Origin: Paracoccaceae bacterium
GTDB taxonomy: Bacteria > Pseudomonadota > Alphaproteobacteria > Rhodobacterales > Rhodobacteraceae
Direction: 5' to 3'
DNA length: 64,000 bases
Assembly (NCBI GenBank): GCA_947504705.1
Contig: CANNIA010000003.1
Coordinates: 124,001 to 188,000 of the forward strand
Both the position numbers and the translations under genes were made by a program. How positions within the stretch are numbered: the stretch's first letter is position 1; each line of letters begins with the position of its first letter. Shown here one piece after another: positions 35,474-43,954 of this stretch. The notes beneath the pieces were generated by a model. It was not told where the DNA came from. It worked only from the letters and a program-made list of their open reading frames with translations, and did no database searches.

Positions 35474-37030
35474 TTAGAAATCGGTCGGCGCGCCGCCCTC
35501 TTGTTTGCGTTTGGCGACGAAGCGGCGGAGGTCTTCCTGGTGGTCGCCGTTCATCGCCGGGGGCTCGAATTCAGCCATGATCTGCTTGTAGATCCGGTGC
35601 GCGCGTTCCACGGTCCAGATGGAGCCGTCAAGCTGCCAGGCCTCATAGTTGCGCCAGTCGCTGGCGATGGGGGCATAAAAGGCGTGCTGGTAGCGGTCCT
35701 GGGTGTGCTGGATGCCGAAGTAATGGCCGCCGGGGCCGACCTCTTTGATCGCGTCAAAGGCAAGGTCGTCTTCGGTGGTGGCGAAGGTTGCTTCTTCGAA
35801 ATAGCGCTGGATCATCTGCAGGACTTCGCAGTCCATGATGAACTTTTCGGGGGAAGCGATCAGCCCGCCCTCAAGCCAGCCGGCGGCGTGATAGACCATG
35901 TTGGTCTGGCTTTGCACGGCGGACCACAGGCTGTTGGAGGTTTCCCACATCGCCTGCCCGTCGGGGACGTTGGCGGCGCAGACACCGCTGGCACGCATCG
36001 GCACGCCGTAGAAGCGGACAAGTTGCCCGGTCATTTGGGTCGCGCGCATGTATTCGGGGGTGCCGAAGGCAGGGGCACCCGATTTCATGTCGACGTTCGA
36101 GGTGAAGGTGCCGATGGCGACCGGGCAACCGGGGTTGATGTATTGCAAAAGGGCGACCGCCGCCAAAGCCTCGGCAATCGAAAGGGCCACAGCGCCCGAC
36201 ATGGTGACGGGGGCCATGGCACCCGCCAGCGTGAAGGGGGTGATCACGACAGGCTGACCGCGCCGGGCAAGGCGCATGGCCCCGTCCAGCATCGGGTAGT
36301 CGTGCTTCAGGGGCGAGACCGAGTTGATGTTGGTGTACATCCTTGGTTTCGCTTGGAATTCCTCTTCCGTCAGCCCGCCCGCGATGCGGACCATTTCCAT
36401 CACGTCTTCGACCCGTTCCGCGCCAAGCGAATAGGCGTGGCAGACCTTGTCGGTGAGGGTCAGCTTTTCGTAAAGGCAATCAAGGTGGCGGACCGAGGCG
36501 TGGATGTCGACCGGTTCAACCGGATAGCCGCCCGCGATGTGGATGCAGTTGAAATACTGCGTCAGCTTCATGAAGTCCTTGAACGTCTCGAAATCGCCAG
36601 TGCGTTTGCCGCGTTCCAGATCCCAGGAGTTCGGCGGCGAGGAGACGTTCACGAACAGCATGTGGTTGCCGCCCATGATCACTTCACGTTCCGGGTTCCG
36701 GGGGGTGATGGTAAAGGTAGACGGCGCGCGGCCCACCATTTCCATCACGAAATCCTCGTCCATGCGGACGTTGGTGCCGTTGATGATGCAGCCGGCCTTG
36801 CGCATGATTTCCAGCGCCTCGGGATTCAGGAATTCGATGCCGATGTCGCGCAGGATGCGCATGGCGATCTTGTGGATGCGCTGGACGCCGTCGGCATCCA
36901 GAGGTTCGGTCGGTTTGTCGGGGTTGACCGGAATGCGCCACGGCATCTGGTCGACGGCTGCCGTTCCGGCCCGAACCTTCATGCCCGCCCGCCCGCCCGC
37001 GCGCTTTCTCCGGTTTGGGTCATCCGCCAT
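35474..37030 (-). CDS. MttB-family methyltransferase, non-pyrrolysine type
   Basis: 518 residues of the trimethylamine methyltransferase (MttB) superfamily. It starts MADDPNRRKRAGGRAGMKVR, then a TIM-barrel body (IHKIAMRILRDIGIEFLNPE, TPFTLAGAMAPVTMSGAVAL). The frame is uninterrupted with no internal TAG, so it belongs to the pyrrolysine-lacking branch, whose characterised members demethylate glycine betaine or related quaternary amines onto a corrinoid protein. No corrinoid protein gene is adjacent. ATG at 37030 follows AAGGAG. Substrate is inference. Confidence 0.88.
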   Translation of the reverse strand: MADDPNRRKRAGGRAGMKVRAGTAAVDQMPWRIPVNPDKPTEPLDADGVQRIHKIAMRILRDIGIEFLNPEALEIMRKAGCIINGTNVRMDEDFVMEMVGRAPSTFTITPRNPEREVIMGGNHMLFVNVSSPPNSWDLERGKRTGDFETFKDFMKLTQYFNCIHIAGGYPVEPVDIHASVRHLDCLYEKLTLTDKVCHAYSLGAERVEDVMEMVRIAGGLTEEEFQAKPRMYTNINSVSPLKHDYPMLDGAMRLARRGQPVVITPFTLAGAMAPVTMSGAVALSIAEALAAVALLQYINPGCPVAIGTFTSNVDMKSGAPAFGTPEYMRATQMTGQLVRFYGVPMRASGVCAANVPDGQAMWETSNSLWSAVQSQTNMVYHAAGWLEGGLIASPEKFIMDCEVLQMIQRYFEEATFATTEDDLAFDAIKEVGPGGHYFGIQHTQDRYQHAFYAPIASDWRNYEAWQLDGSIWTVERAHRIYKQIMAEFEPPAMNGDHQEDLRRFVAKRKQEGGAPTDF

Positions 37031-37129
37031 TGTCGTCACTCCTTGTCTTTCGGCCAGCATGACGTGAGGCGGCGCGCAAAAGACACCGCGTCAGCGACGT
37101 GAACTGGTCGTTTTTCGCTGATCGAGGCG

Positions 37130-37828
37130 CTAGAACTGGTCCAGCCAGCCGGGAATAGCCCCGATATCCGGCAGGACGGCATCGGCATGGGGTTCCAGTA
37201 CATCGCGGGTTGCGATCCCGGTCAAGACCGCAATCGTGCGCATTCCGGCGGCGCGACCAGCCTCCAAGTCATGCAGGCTGTCACCGACCATGGCGGTCCG
37301 GCGGGGGTCAAGGTCGAAGCGGGTCAGGAAGGCAAGGCACATGCCCGGGCCCGGTTTCGCGCCATGGCCGGAGTCGTAGCCCGCGATGAAATCGAAGCTG
37401 TCGGTCAGGCCATGGGCGGCAAGGTGGCGGCGGGCGGGGGCCTCGGTGTCGTTGGTGGCGACGCCAAGACGCAGGCCACGGGTCTTGAAATCGGCCAGAA
37501 GCGGGAGCAGTGGCACGGCGGGGGCCATCGGCGCGGTGCCTGCGGTCGCGTTGATCCGGTCGGTCAGGTCTTGCAGGTCGGTGCCGGGCAGGCCGGGCAA
37601 CAGCGCCTCGGCAATGTCGGCGGCGGTGGCGGCGATGACCGGGCTGTCGGGGGCAAAGCCATTGGTCAGGATGTGGTAACCGATGGATGCGGCCAGTTGG
37701 TCGGCATGCGCGCTGTCGCGGGCAATCGAGGCAAGAAAGCCCGCAGCCCAGCGACCCCAGCTGGTCTTGAAGTCGAACAGGGTTCCGTCCTTGTCGAAAA
37801 GAAGGCCGTCGATCTTTGACTCGGGCAT
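37130..37828 (-). CDS. HAD-superfamily phosphatase (phosphoglycolate phosphatase-like)
   Basis: 232 residues. Motif I DGLLFDKDGTLFDF (nucleophile Asp), motif II VATNDTE, motif III Lys in GAKPGPGM and motif IV MVGDSLHDLEAG. This order and a helical cap between I and II match subfamily IA phosphatases such as Gph. It probably dephosphorylates phosphoglycolate or a sugar phosphate. The ATG at 37828 follows GGAG; an earlier ATG at 37843 overlaps the DUF3572 stop by one base (TGATG). Either way the two genes are coupled. Confidence 0.85.
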   Translation of the reverse strand: MPESKIDGLLFDKDGTLFDFKTSWGRWAAGFLASIARDSAHADQLAASIGYHILTNGFAPDSPVIAATAADIAEALLPGLPGTDLQDLTDRINATAGTAPMAPAVPLLPLLADFKTRGLRLGVATNDTEAPARRHLAAHGLTDSFDFIAGYDSGHGAKPGPGMCLAFLTRFDLDPRRTAMVGDSLHDLEAGRAAGMRTIAVLTGIATRDVLEPHADAVLPDIGAIPGWLDQF

Positions 37829-37842
37829 CGGGTCACGCTCCA

Positions 37843-38121
37843 TCAGGTCCAATGCGGCAGATCGCCCCCGGGAAGGGCAGCGCGGGCCGCTTGCAGGCTG
37901 GCAGGAGGCAGTCCGTTCTGGCCGCAGAAGTCAAGCACCCAAGCGTCCTCTTGCAGCAGGAAATCAAGGACGGCGGCCAGAAACTGCGGATCAGCGGCAC
38001 GGGTTCGAAGCTCGGACAGGCTGGCACCAGTGGCGGTTAAGAAGGCCGGAAAGAGGTCATCGTTGGCCGCAATCCAGCCAAGGGCCTGCAGCGCGATGGT
38101 TTGGGCGGCGTCTTGCTGCAT
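37843..38121 (-). CDS. DUF3572-family protein
   Basis: 92 residues, all-helical and acidic, starting MQQDAAQTIALQALGWIAAN; DPQFLAAVLDFLLQEDAWVL and FCGQNGLPPASL match DUF3572, a small alphaproteobacterial family of unknown function often found beside a PleD-type cyclase. Divergent from the PleD-like gene; overlaps the HAD gene start. Confidence 0.82.
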   Translation of the reverse strand: MQQDAAQTIALQALGWIAANDDLFPAFLTATGASLSELRTRAADPQFLAAVLDFLLQEDAWVLDFCGQNGLPPASLQAARAALPGGDLPHWT

Positions 38122-38253
38122 CTGGTGCTTTCCCTTGGTCAGCGATCACTTTCGCGGAAATATGACGCTAGAGGGAAAACGGAAAGGATTTATTAACGAA
38201 TTCGGTAACACACTGTTCAGCATCTCTTGGGGGGGGATTCAGGGACATGGTAG

Positions 38254-39618
38254 ATGAGCGGTCGTATCCTCATTGTTGATGATGTGGCGGGCAGTCGTAT
38301 CGTCTTGCGGGCGCGTCTTGCGGCGGCTTGCTACGATACGGTCATGGCGGCCGATGGGGCGGAATGTCTGGCGATTGCCCAAGGGGGGGTGGACGCGCGG
38401 CCGGATCTGATCCTGCTGGGGCTGGGCCTTCCGGATATGACCGGGGCTGCACTGCTGCGCCGGTTGCGGGCCGATCCGCGCAGCCGGGCGATCCCGGTGA
38501 TTGGCTTTGACGCGGGGCCGGACAGCGCGGCGCGGATTGCGGCACTGGCGGCAGGTGCGGATGATGTCTTTGCGAAATCCGCGCCCGAGGCGGTTTTGCT
38601 GGCACGCGTCCGCAACCTGTTGCGCGCCCGGGTCGAACTTGCGGCGGTTCCGGGCCTTGCCGAGCCGCCAGCGGTTTTTGAGCCTTCGGGGGTGATTGCG
38701 CTGGTCTCGTCCTGCCCAGACCGGGGGGCCAGCCTGCACAAGGAATTGTGCCAGCACCTGCGGGACCGGATTGTCGTGATGAACCAGGCTCAGGCGATGG
38801 ATGCGGCGATGGCGGGGGCGATGGATGTCTTTGTCATTGATGCTGGGTCAGGCAAGGGTGCGATGGCGGCCCTTGGACTGTTGTCCGATCTGAAAAGCCG
38901 TCAGGCCACGCGGCATGCGGCAGTGTGTGTGGCCGGGATCCCCATTCAGGATTACGGGGCGGCGATGGCCTATGACCTTGGGGCCGATGATGTCGTCAGC
39001 CCCGGGGCCGATGCCATGGAGCTGGCAGTGCGGTTGTGCAGTCTGTTGCGGCGCAAGCACAGTCGCGACCGGCAGCGGGTCAGGGTGGCAGATGGGTTAA
39101 GGCTGGCCGTGATCGACCCGTTGACCGGGCTTTACAACCGCCGCCATGCCGTGCCGGAACTGCGCGCCATTGCTGCCCGGGCGCAGGAGTCCGGCACTGG
39201 CTTTACCGTGATGGTTGTCGATCTGGATCGGTTCAAGGCGGTGAATGACCAGCATGGCCATGCCGTTGGCGATGCCGTGCTGGTCGAGGTGGGGCGCCGC
39301 CTGCGGTCGAACCTGCGCGACGGCGACCTTCTGGCCCGGATCGGAGGAGAGGAGTTTCTGATCGCCCTGCCCGGAACCTTGGATGAGGAGGGGCGGCTGG
39401 TGGCCGAACGGCTGTGCGCGGCGATTGAGGAAGTGCCGATCCTGACCGGCTCGGGTCTGGGTGTCAGTGTGACGGTGTCAATCGGCGTTGCCGGGTCACT
39501 GCCCGATGGGGGTGGACCTGCCGGGATCGACGCTGTGGTCGAGGCGGCGGATCAAGCCCTGCTGGAAGCAAAGGCGGCGGGCCGCAATCAAGTGACCCTG
39601 CGCCAAAGCGCGGCCTGA
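38254..39618 (+). CDS. pleD: PleD-like REC-REC-GGDEF diguanylate cyclase, REC1 acceptor Asp missing
   Basis: 454 residues: receiver 1 (about 1-120), receiver-like adaptor 2 (about 145-275) and GGDEF (about 290-450). The cyclase site is intact (LARIGGEEFLIALPG) and the RxxD inhibitory site is RDGD five residues before. In receiver 1 the acidic pair is present (ILIVDD), and the Lys is present (VFAKS). However, the phospho-acceptor position reads Gly56 (DLILLGLGLPDM) where PleD has Asp, and the conserved Thr/Ser is also replaced (VIGFDAG). So activation by phosphorylation is unlikely in the classical way. Architecture is PleD; function as c-di-GMP synthase is expected. Confidence 0.88.
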   Translation: MSGRILIVDDVAGSRIVLRARLAAACYDTVMAADGAECLAIAQGGVDARPDLILLGLGLPDMTGAALLRRLRADPRSRAIPVIGFDAGPDSAARIAALAAGADDVFAKSAPEAVLLARVRNLLRARVELAAVPGLAEPPAVFEPSGVIALVSSCPDRGASLHKELCQHLRDRIVVMNQAQAMDAAMAGAMDVFVIDAGSGKGAMAALGLLSDLKSRQATRHAAVCVAGIPIQDYGAAMAYDLGADDVVSPGADAMELAVRLCSLLRRKHSRDRQRVRVADGLRLAVIDPLTGLYNRRHAVPELRAIAARAQESGTGFTVMVVDLDRFKAVNDQHGHAVGDAVLVEVGRRLRSNLRDGDLLARIGGEEFLIALPGTLDEEGRLVAERLCAAIEEVPILTGSGLGVSVTVSIGVAGSLPDGGGPAGIDAVVEAADQALLEAKAAGRNQVTLRQSAA

Positions 39619-39721
39619 GGCTGGATCGGGAGGAGTTAACATAGACTCGGAAAGTGCTGCCTCTCGCCTAGGCTTGACCGCGCCTTCCGGCCGCATGTTT
39701 TTTCGGAAAATTCATCCCACT

Positions 39722-40207
39722 TTAATCGCGCGGGCCGTGTTGCAGCGCACCTTCCAGCCTGTCGGCAAAGGCCAGCCGGTCCGGGGCGGACATCTCCTCA
39801 ATCCGCGCATGCAAAAGCGCCTGACCCTTCTCCAGCCGTCCGGCATTCCGCGCCACAATCGCGGAAAGGGCGGCATCGAGGGCGGCAGGGTCATGAGGAT
39901 CGGCCCGCAATGCGGCAAGAAGGCTGTCGAATTCCGCTTTTGCGGCCTCGCGCCCCTCACGGATGCTGGCACGATCTGCCAGGATTGCTCGACCTATGGC
40001 ACGCCGGTCTTCGGAATTTAGCGCCTCGCTGAAAGGACCAAAGGAGAGGTCGTGCCCCATGCCCCGCCAAGGTCCGCCATGTAGCCAAGCGCCAAGGACA
40101 AGGCCCGCCACGGCAAGGTTCAGCGCGACGGAAATCGCGAAGGCGATCTTCAGCCCACGACTTGAAGAGGGTGGAGTTTGCCGGGCGGATTGCGGGGTGT
40201 CGGTCAT
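39722..40207 (-). CDS. CpxP/Spy-like periplasmic sensor, membrane-anchored
   Basis: 161 residues. One N-terminal transmembrane segment (IAFAISVALNLAVAGLVLGA), then a helical periplasmic part (SEDRRAIGRAILADRASIRE and RLEKGQALLHARIEEMSAPD) of the heavy-metal-resistance/CpxP-like type. It follows the ECF sigma factor and a small membrane protein in one operon; probable role is envelope-stress or metal sensing, or antagonism of the sigma factor. ATG 40207 is used; 40222 is possible. Confidence 0.78.
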   Translation of the reverse strand: MTDTPQSARQTPPSSSRGLKIAFAISVALNLAVAGLVLGAWLHGGPWRGMGHDLSFGPFSEALNSEDRRAIGRAILADRASIREGREAAKAEFDSLLAALRADPHDPAALDAALSAIVARNAGRLEKGQALLHARIEEMSAPDRLAFADRLEGALQHGPRD

Positions 40208-40211
40208 GATC

Positions 40212-40553
40212 TCAGCCCTCATCTGTCAGAAAATCGACCGAGGGGAAGAACTCCTCGGTGCCGGTGTAGCTCAATCCGCTGGCAAGGCCGTCCATGACGG
40301 TCGGGTTCAAATAGCCAACGGCAATGCCAAGCAGGGCCGCCGCCGAGACGGCTGCCAACCCGGGAGCACCGCCGAAAAGGCCGGCAAACCGGGCCAGAAG
40401 TCCGGGTCGCGGGGCGCGGGGCCGGGCAAGGGTTTTGGCGGCTGGTTGCAGGGCAAGGCCATCGGTCAAAACCCGATCCATCAGCGCGGGTGAGGGGGCG
40501 GGCGGGCTTGCCGCCGCTTCGGCGAACAGTCGGTCAAGCGCATCATCCTGCAT
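40212..40553 (-). CDS. Probable anti-sigma-like membrane protein
   Basis: About 113 residues from the ATG at 40553 (40562 also possible). The cytoplasmic N-terminus is acidic and helical (MQDDALDRLFAEAAASPPAP), then one transmembrane segment (LAAVSAAALLGIAVGYL), then a short C-terminal tail. It overlaps the ECF sigma gene stop. Position and topology (single TM, cytoplasmic N-domain) are those of anti-sigma factors, but there is no recognisable zinc-binding HxxxCxxC motif. Inference mostly from context. Confidence 0.65.
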   Translation of the reverse strand: MQDDALDRLFAEAAASPPAPSPALMDRVLTDGLALQPAAKTLARPRAPRPGLLARFAGLFGGAPGLAAVSAAALLGIAVGYLNPTVMDGLASGLSYTGTEEFFPSVDFLTDEG

Positions 40554-41145
40554 CTTCGTCATCCTCATATCCAAGCGCGGGCTTCTGCCCGGACAAAAGC
40601 GCCGCCAGCGCCCGTTTGCCGCGTGCGGTCAGACTTTCCACCGCTTCGACCCCGATCTCAAGGATCTGGGCGATTTCGGGGTTGGTCAGGCCTTCGATGT
40701 GGCGCAGCACCACCGCCTGCCGCTGCCGGTCTGGCAGGGCAGCCAGCGCCGTTTGCAACGCATCCAGCCGCTGGGCATCCTGCAACCGTCCTTCGGTGCC
40801 GGGGCCCGGTTCGGGCAGATCGGGGGCGTCGTCAAGGCCGACATGGCCCTTGCGTCGGCGCGACCTTTGCCGGTCGATGCACAGGTTGGTGGCGACCCGG
40901 TAGGCCCAGGTCGTCACGCGTGTGTCGCCTTGCTGCCAGTGCCGAGCCTGACGCCAAAGCCGCAGCATGGTGTCTTGCGCCACATCCTCGGCCTCGGCCC
41001 GGTCGCCACCCAAAAGCCGGGTGGCATAGGCCAGCACGCGGGGGGTGATCCGCTGGGTCAGGGCAAGAGCGGCTGCGCGGTCTCCATTGGCATAGAGAGC
41101 CATCAGCGCCTCGTCCGAGACATCGCTTGCAGCGTCAAAGGCCAT
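40543..41145 (-). CDS. ECF-type RNA polymerase sigma factor
   Basis: About 200 residues. Region 2 is visible as GDRAEAEDVAQDTMLRLWRQ and TWAYRVATNLCIDRQR; region 4 as LPDRQRQAVVLRHIEGLTNP then EIAQILEIGVEAVESLTARG. No region 1 or 3. AGGA lies six bases before the ATG at 41145; an ATG two codons upstream is possible. It probably directs the neighbouring operon in response to a cue sensed by the downstream membrane proteins. Confidence 0.92.
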   Translation of the reverse strand: MAFDAASDVSDEALMALYANGDRAAALALTQRITPRVLAYATRLLGGDRAEAEDVAQDTMLRLWRQARHWQQGDTRVTTWAYRVATNLCIDRQRSRRRKGHVGLDDAPDLPEPGPGTEGRLQDAQRLDALQTALAALPDRQRQAVVLRHIEGLTNPEIAQILEIGVEAVESLTARGKRALAALLSGQKPALGYEDDEDAG

Positions 41146-41194
41146 TGTCATTCCTGAACCAGTTTAGCCGCTGTCACCCCTTCAGGGCAAAGGC

Positions 41195-41737
41195 TTAGTT
41201 GCCGCCCTCGCCCTCGGCGCAGCCTTGACCGCTGCCCATCATGCCCATGCCACGGCCATGTTTCTTTCGCATCTGAATCGCGGTTTCGGCCTCGGCCTTG
41301 GTGATCATGCCGTCATTGTCGGTGTCGATCCGGGCGAAGTGTTCCATCCCGGGTCCTTGGCCCATTTCGTCGACAGAGAGGCTGCCGTTGGCATCGGCAT
41401 CGCGATTTTCGATCATGGCCTGCGTCCGTTCGGCCATCTTGCCCTGAAAGCGCGCCATCATGTGGGTGGCCAATTCCTCGGCGTCCAAAGCCCCATCGCT
41501 GTTGGTGTCGGCGGCGGTGAATTCGGCGGCGCGGTGGACCTCAAGCTCGGCCAAGCTCAGCTTGCCATCCGAGTCGGTGTCGATGGCGTCGAACATTTCC
41601 AGAAGCATCGGGCCGGGGCCTTCGCCGTGACCCATGCCAACCATGCCGCCGGGCCCCATTTCAGCAAGCGTTGCGGTTGCCAGAACCGTGCCCGCCAGAA
41701 GCGTGCCGATCAGGACGGTTTTCTTCGACAGTTTCAT
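41195..41737 (-). CDS. Periplasmic four-EF-hand calcium-binding protein
   Basis: 180 residues. Signal peptide (MKLSKKTVLIGTLLAGTVLA), Gly/Met-rich N-terminus, then four EF-hand loops: DTDSDGKLSLAE, DTNSDGALDAEE, DADANGSLSVDE and DTDNDGMITKAE. The C-terminus is Met/His/Gly-rich (KKHGRGMGMMGSG), which could also bind metal. It is the first gene before the ECF sigma factor on the same strand, and calcium or another divalent metal may be linked to the sigma-factor cue. Confidence 0.9.
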   Translation of the reverse strand: MKLSKKTVLIGTLLAGTVLATATLAEMGPGGMVGMGHGEGPGPMLLEMFDAIDTDSDGKLSLAELEVHRAAEFTAADTNSDGALDAEELATHMMARFQGKMAERTQAMIENRDADANGSLSVDEMGQGPGMEHFARIDTDNDGMITKAEAETAIQMRKKHGRGMGMMGSGQGCAEGEGGN

Positions 41738-41920
41738 GTCAGTCTCCTGTATTCGGGCCGTTCATCCGACCCTTCTGATTGTCACACGCTGCGGCCCAAG
41801 CTTTCCGTCGCGGGTTTTGCGACATCTCGACACGGGACGGTCTTCCCCCTGTGAAGGGCGGCGCATTACGGGTAGTGTCGTGCCCGGCCTAGCGGGCCAT
41901 CCCTGAAGGAGCCGTTTCAG

Positions 41921-42322
41921 ATGACGACCGAAGCCATGTCTGCCGAGCCGGAAGAACGCCCGGTCAAGCCCGCGATGCTGCGGGGCTGGCGGCGGCGGTG
42001 CCCGAACTGTGGGGCGGGACCAATGTTCCGGGGCTATCTGAAGGTGCGCGACGCCTGCCCAGTCTGCGGGCAGGAACTGCACCACCACCGCGCCGATGAT
42101 GGGCCGGCTTACCTGACGATCCTGATCGTCGGGCATCTTCTGGCCCCGGCACTGCTGATCACGTTCGTCAAATTTCGGCCCGAGCCGATGGTGATGGCGG
42201 TCGGCTTCACGATCGGGACTGTCGTGCTGTCGCTGTACCTTCTGCCCCGGCTGAAGGGGGCTCTGATCGGCTTGCAATGGGCGAACCGGATGCATGGTTT
42301 CGGAGCCGAACCGCATGAGTGA
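41921..42322 (+). CDS. DUF983 zinc-ribbon membrane protein
   Basis: 133 residues. A zinc ribbon of two CxxC pairs (RRCPNCGAGPMFRGYLK, ACPVCGQEL) followed by two transmembrane segments. Inner-membrane protein of unknown role. Its last codons overlap the NUDIX start by 8 bases (ATGAGTGA). Confidence 0.85.
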   Translation: MTTEAMSAEPEERPVKPAMLRGWRRRCPNCGAGPMFRGYLKVRDACPVCGQELHHHRADDGPAYLTILIVGHLLAPALLITFVKFRPEPMVMAVGFTIGTVVLSLYLLPRLKGALIGLQWANRMHGFGAEPHE

Positions 42323-42920
42323 CGGCATTCGCCCGGCCTCGACCGTGATCCTGTGTCGCGAGGGGCGCGGGGGTCCCGAGATTTTGATGGGTCAAAGGGG
42401 CGCGGGGGCGGTGTTCATGCCGTCCAAGTTCGTCTTCCCCGGCGGCGGCGTCGATGCCGAGGACCATGTGGCGGATGGCAACGGCTTTCTGGCCCAGCAA
42501 TGCCGCGAACGGCTGACGCAGCTGGTCCCGCCCGAGGCGCCAAGCCCGGAGATGCTGGTGGCGGCGGCGCTGCGTGAGTTGACCGAAGAGACCGGGCTTT
42601 CCCTGCCGCGCGCCAGGGAACCCGCCTTCCGCTTCATCTTCCGGGCGATCACTCCGCCCTGGAAGGGCCGCCGGTTCGATGCGCGGTTTTTTCTGGCGCA
42701 GGCTGATGAGAGCGCCGCGCATGAGGATTTCTCGGCCGGGTCGGGCGAATTGCAGCACCTGCGCTGGCTGAACCTGCCGGACGCGCGCGAACTGGACCTG
42801 CCCTTCATCACCGAAGTCGTGCTGGCCGAAGTCGGCGCGCTGCTTGCTGGCACCCCGCAGCCGGGGGTGCCGTTCTTTGACAATTCCACCAGCACGCCCG
42901 CCTTTCGGCGGATCGTCTAG
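42315..42920 (+). CDS. NUDIX hydrolase
   Basis: 201 residues. A Nudix box with an insertion: FPGGGVDAEDHV begins it and AALRELTEETGL completes it (REUxEExGU). Hydrolyses nucleoside diphosphate-X compounds; substrate unknown. Family members of this size are often annotated as CoA or ADP-ribose pyrophosphatases. Start ATG 42315 overlaps the DUF983 stop; the stop overlaps the convergent agmatinase gene by 3 bases. Confidence 0.87.
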   Translation: MSDGIRPASTVILCREGRGGPEILMGQRGAGAVFMPSKFVFPGGGVDAEDHVADGNGFLAQQCRERLTQLVPPEAPSPEMLVAAALRELTEETGLSLPRAREPAFRFIFRAITPPWKGRRFDARFFLAQADESAAHEDFSAGSGELQHLRWLNLPDARELDLPFITEVVLAEVGALLAGTPQPGVPFFDNSTSTPAFRRIV

Positions 42921-43903
42921 ATCGGGATCGCCGTGGGCTTTGCGCCCCGGGCATAGGCCTTAAGGCACAAAAGCTCGACCGCAATGATCGCGGCGGCGTT
43001 GGTGGTCATTTCGGCATGGTCATAGGCGGGGGATACTTCGACCACATCCATGCCCTTGAAATCCATCCCCTTCATCGCCCGAAGGATCGACAGCGCCTGA
43101 TGGCTGGTGAGGCCACCGGGCACCGGGGTTCCAGTTCCCGGCGCGGTAGATGGATCAAGGCAATCGATGTCGAAGGTCAGGTAAGCTGGGCCTTGGCCCA
43201 CCTTTTCGCGGATGATCCCAGCAACGTCTTCGGCAGACATCCGATGCACGTCGTCGGCGTAGAGGATGGTCATGCCGTGGCTTTTCTCGCCATTGAAACA
43301 GGTGCGGATGCCGACCTGAACCGATCGTGTCGGGTCCACCAGCCCCTCATTAACCGCGTAGGTGAACATTGCGCCGTGGTCGAGGCGTCCGGGTGCACCC
43401 TCTTCGACATCGCGGTGGGCGTCGAACTGGACGATGGCAAGCGGGCCATACTTGGCCGCATAGGCGCGCAGGATCGGGTAGGTGATGAAATGATCGCCGC
43501 CAAGCGTCAGGGTCGCTGCGCCCTTTTCAAGGATCTCCGCGATATGGGCGGTGATGGCATCGGGGATTTCCATCGGCGTACCCCAGTCGAAGTGGCAATC
43601 GCCATAATCGACGCAGGCGAGCGTATCGAAGGGGTCAAACCGCCATGGCCAGATCGGGCCCCACGCATGTTGAGCGCTGGCTTTGCGGATGCCTTCGGGG
43701 CCAAAGCGGGTGCCGGGGCGGTTCGACACGGTAAGGTCCAGCGGGATGCCGGTGACCGCCAGATCAACGCCAGTGAGGTCGCGGCTGTACTTGCGACGGA
43801 AGAAGGAAAGCGTTCCCGCGTAACTGGGTTCGATGAACGAGCCCTTCAGCCGATCCCGGCGAAAGCCCTGATCCTGCAACTCTTCGCCGACATCCTTGCC
43901 CAT
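42917..43903 (-). CDS. speB: Agmatinase/ureohydrolase family protein
   Basis: 328 residues. The binuclear Mn site is seen as GGDHF, FDAHRDVEEG and FDIDCLDPSTAPGTGTP, the arginase/agmatinase signature. It converts agmatine (or a related guanidino compound) to putrescine and urea. Related guanidine-specific ureohydrolases cannot be excluded from the sequence. Cytoplasmic. It lies downstream of the desaturase gene on the same strand with about 50 bases between. Confidence 0.9.
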   Translation of the reverse strand: MGKDVGEELQDQGFRRDRLKGSFIEPSYAGTLSFFRRKYSRDLTGVDLAVTGIPLDLTVSNRPGTRFGPEGIRKASAQHAWGPIWPWRFDPFDTLACVDYGDCHFDWGTPMEIPDAITAHIAEILEKGAATLTLGGDHFITYPILRAYAAKYGPLAIVQFDAHRDVEEGAPGRLDHGAMFTYAVNEGLVDPTRSVQVGIRTCFNGEKSHGMTILYADDVHRMSAEDVAGIIREKVGQGPAYLTFDIDCLDPSTAPGTGTPVPGGLTSHQALSILRAMKGMDFKGMDVVEVSPAYDHAEMTTNAAAIIAVELLCLKAYARGAKPTAIPI

Positions 43904-43954
43904 GGTGGTCCCCCGTTGGTATCCGGGCCACTATTGCGACGGTGCCTTCCGGGG

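Noticed and set aside
35474-37030. Pyrrolysine-containing trimethylamine methyltransferase
   Set aside because: No in-frame TAG in the whole gene and no pyl genes in the window.
35501-37102. 533-codon plus-strand frame opposite the MttB-like gene
   Set aside because: Antisense shadow; the minus-strand frame gives a complete known family with a good ribosome site.
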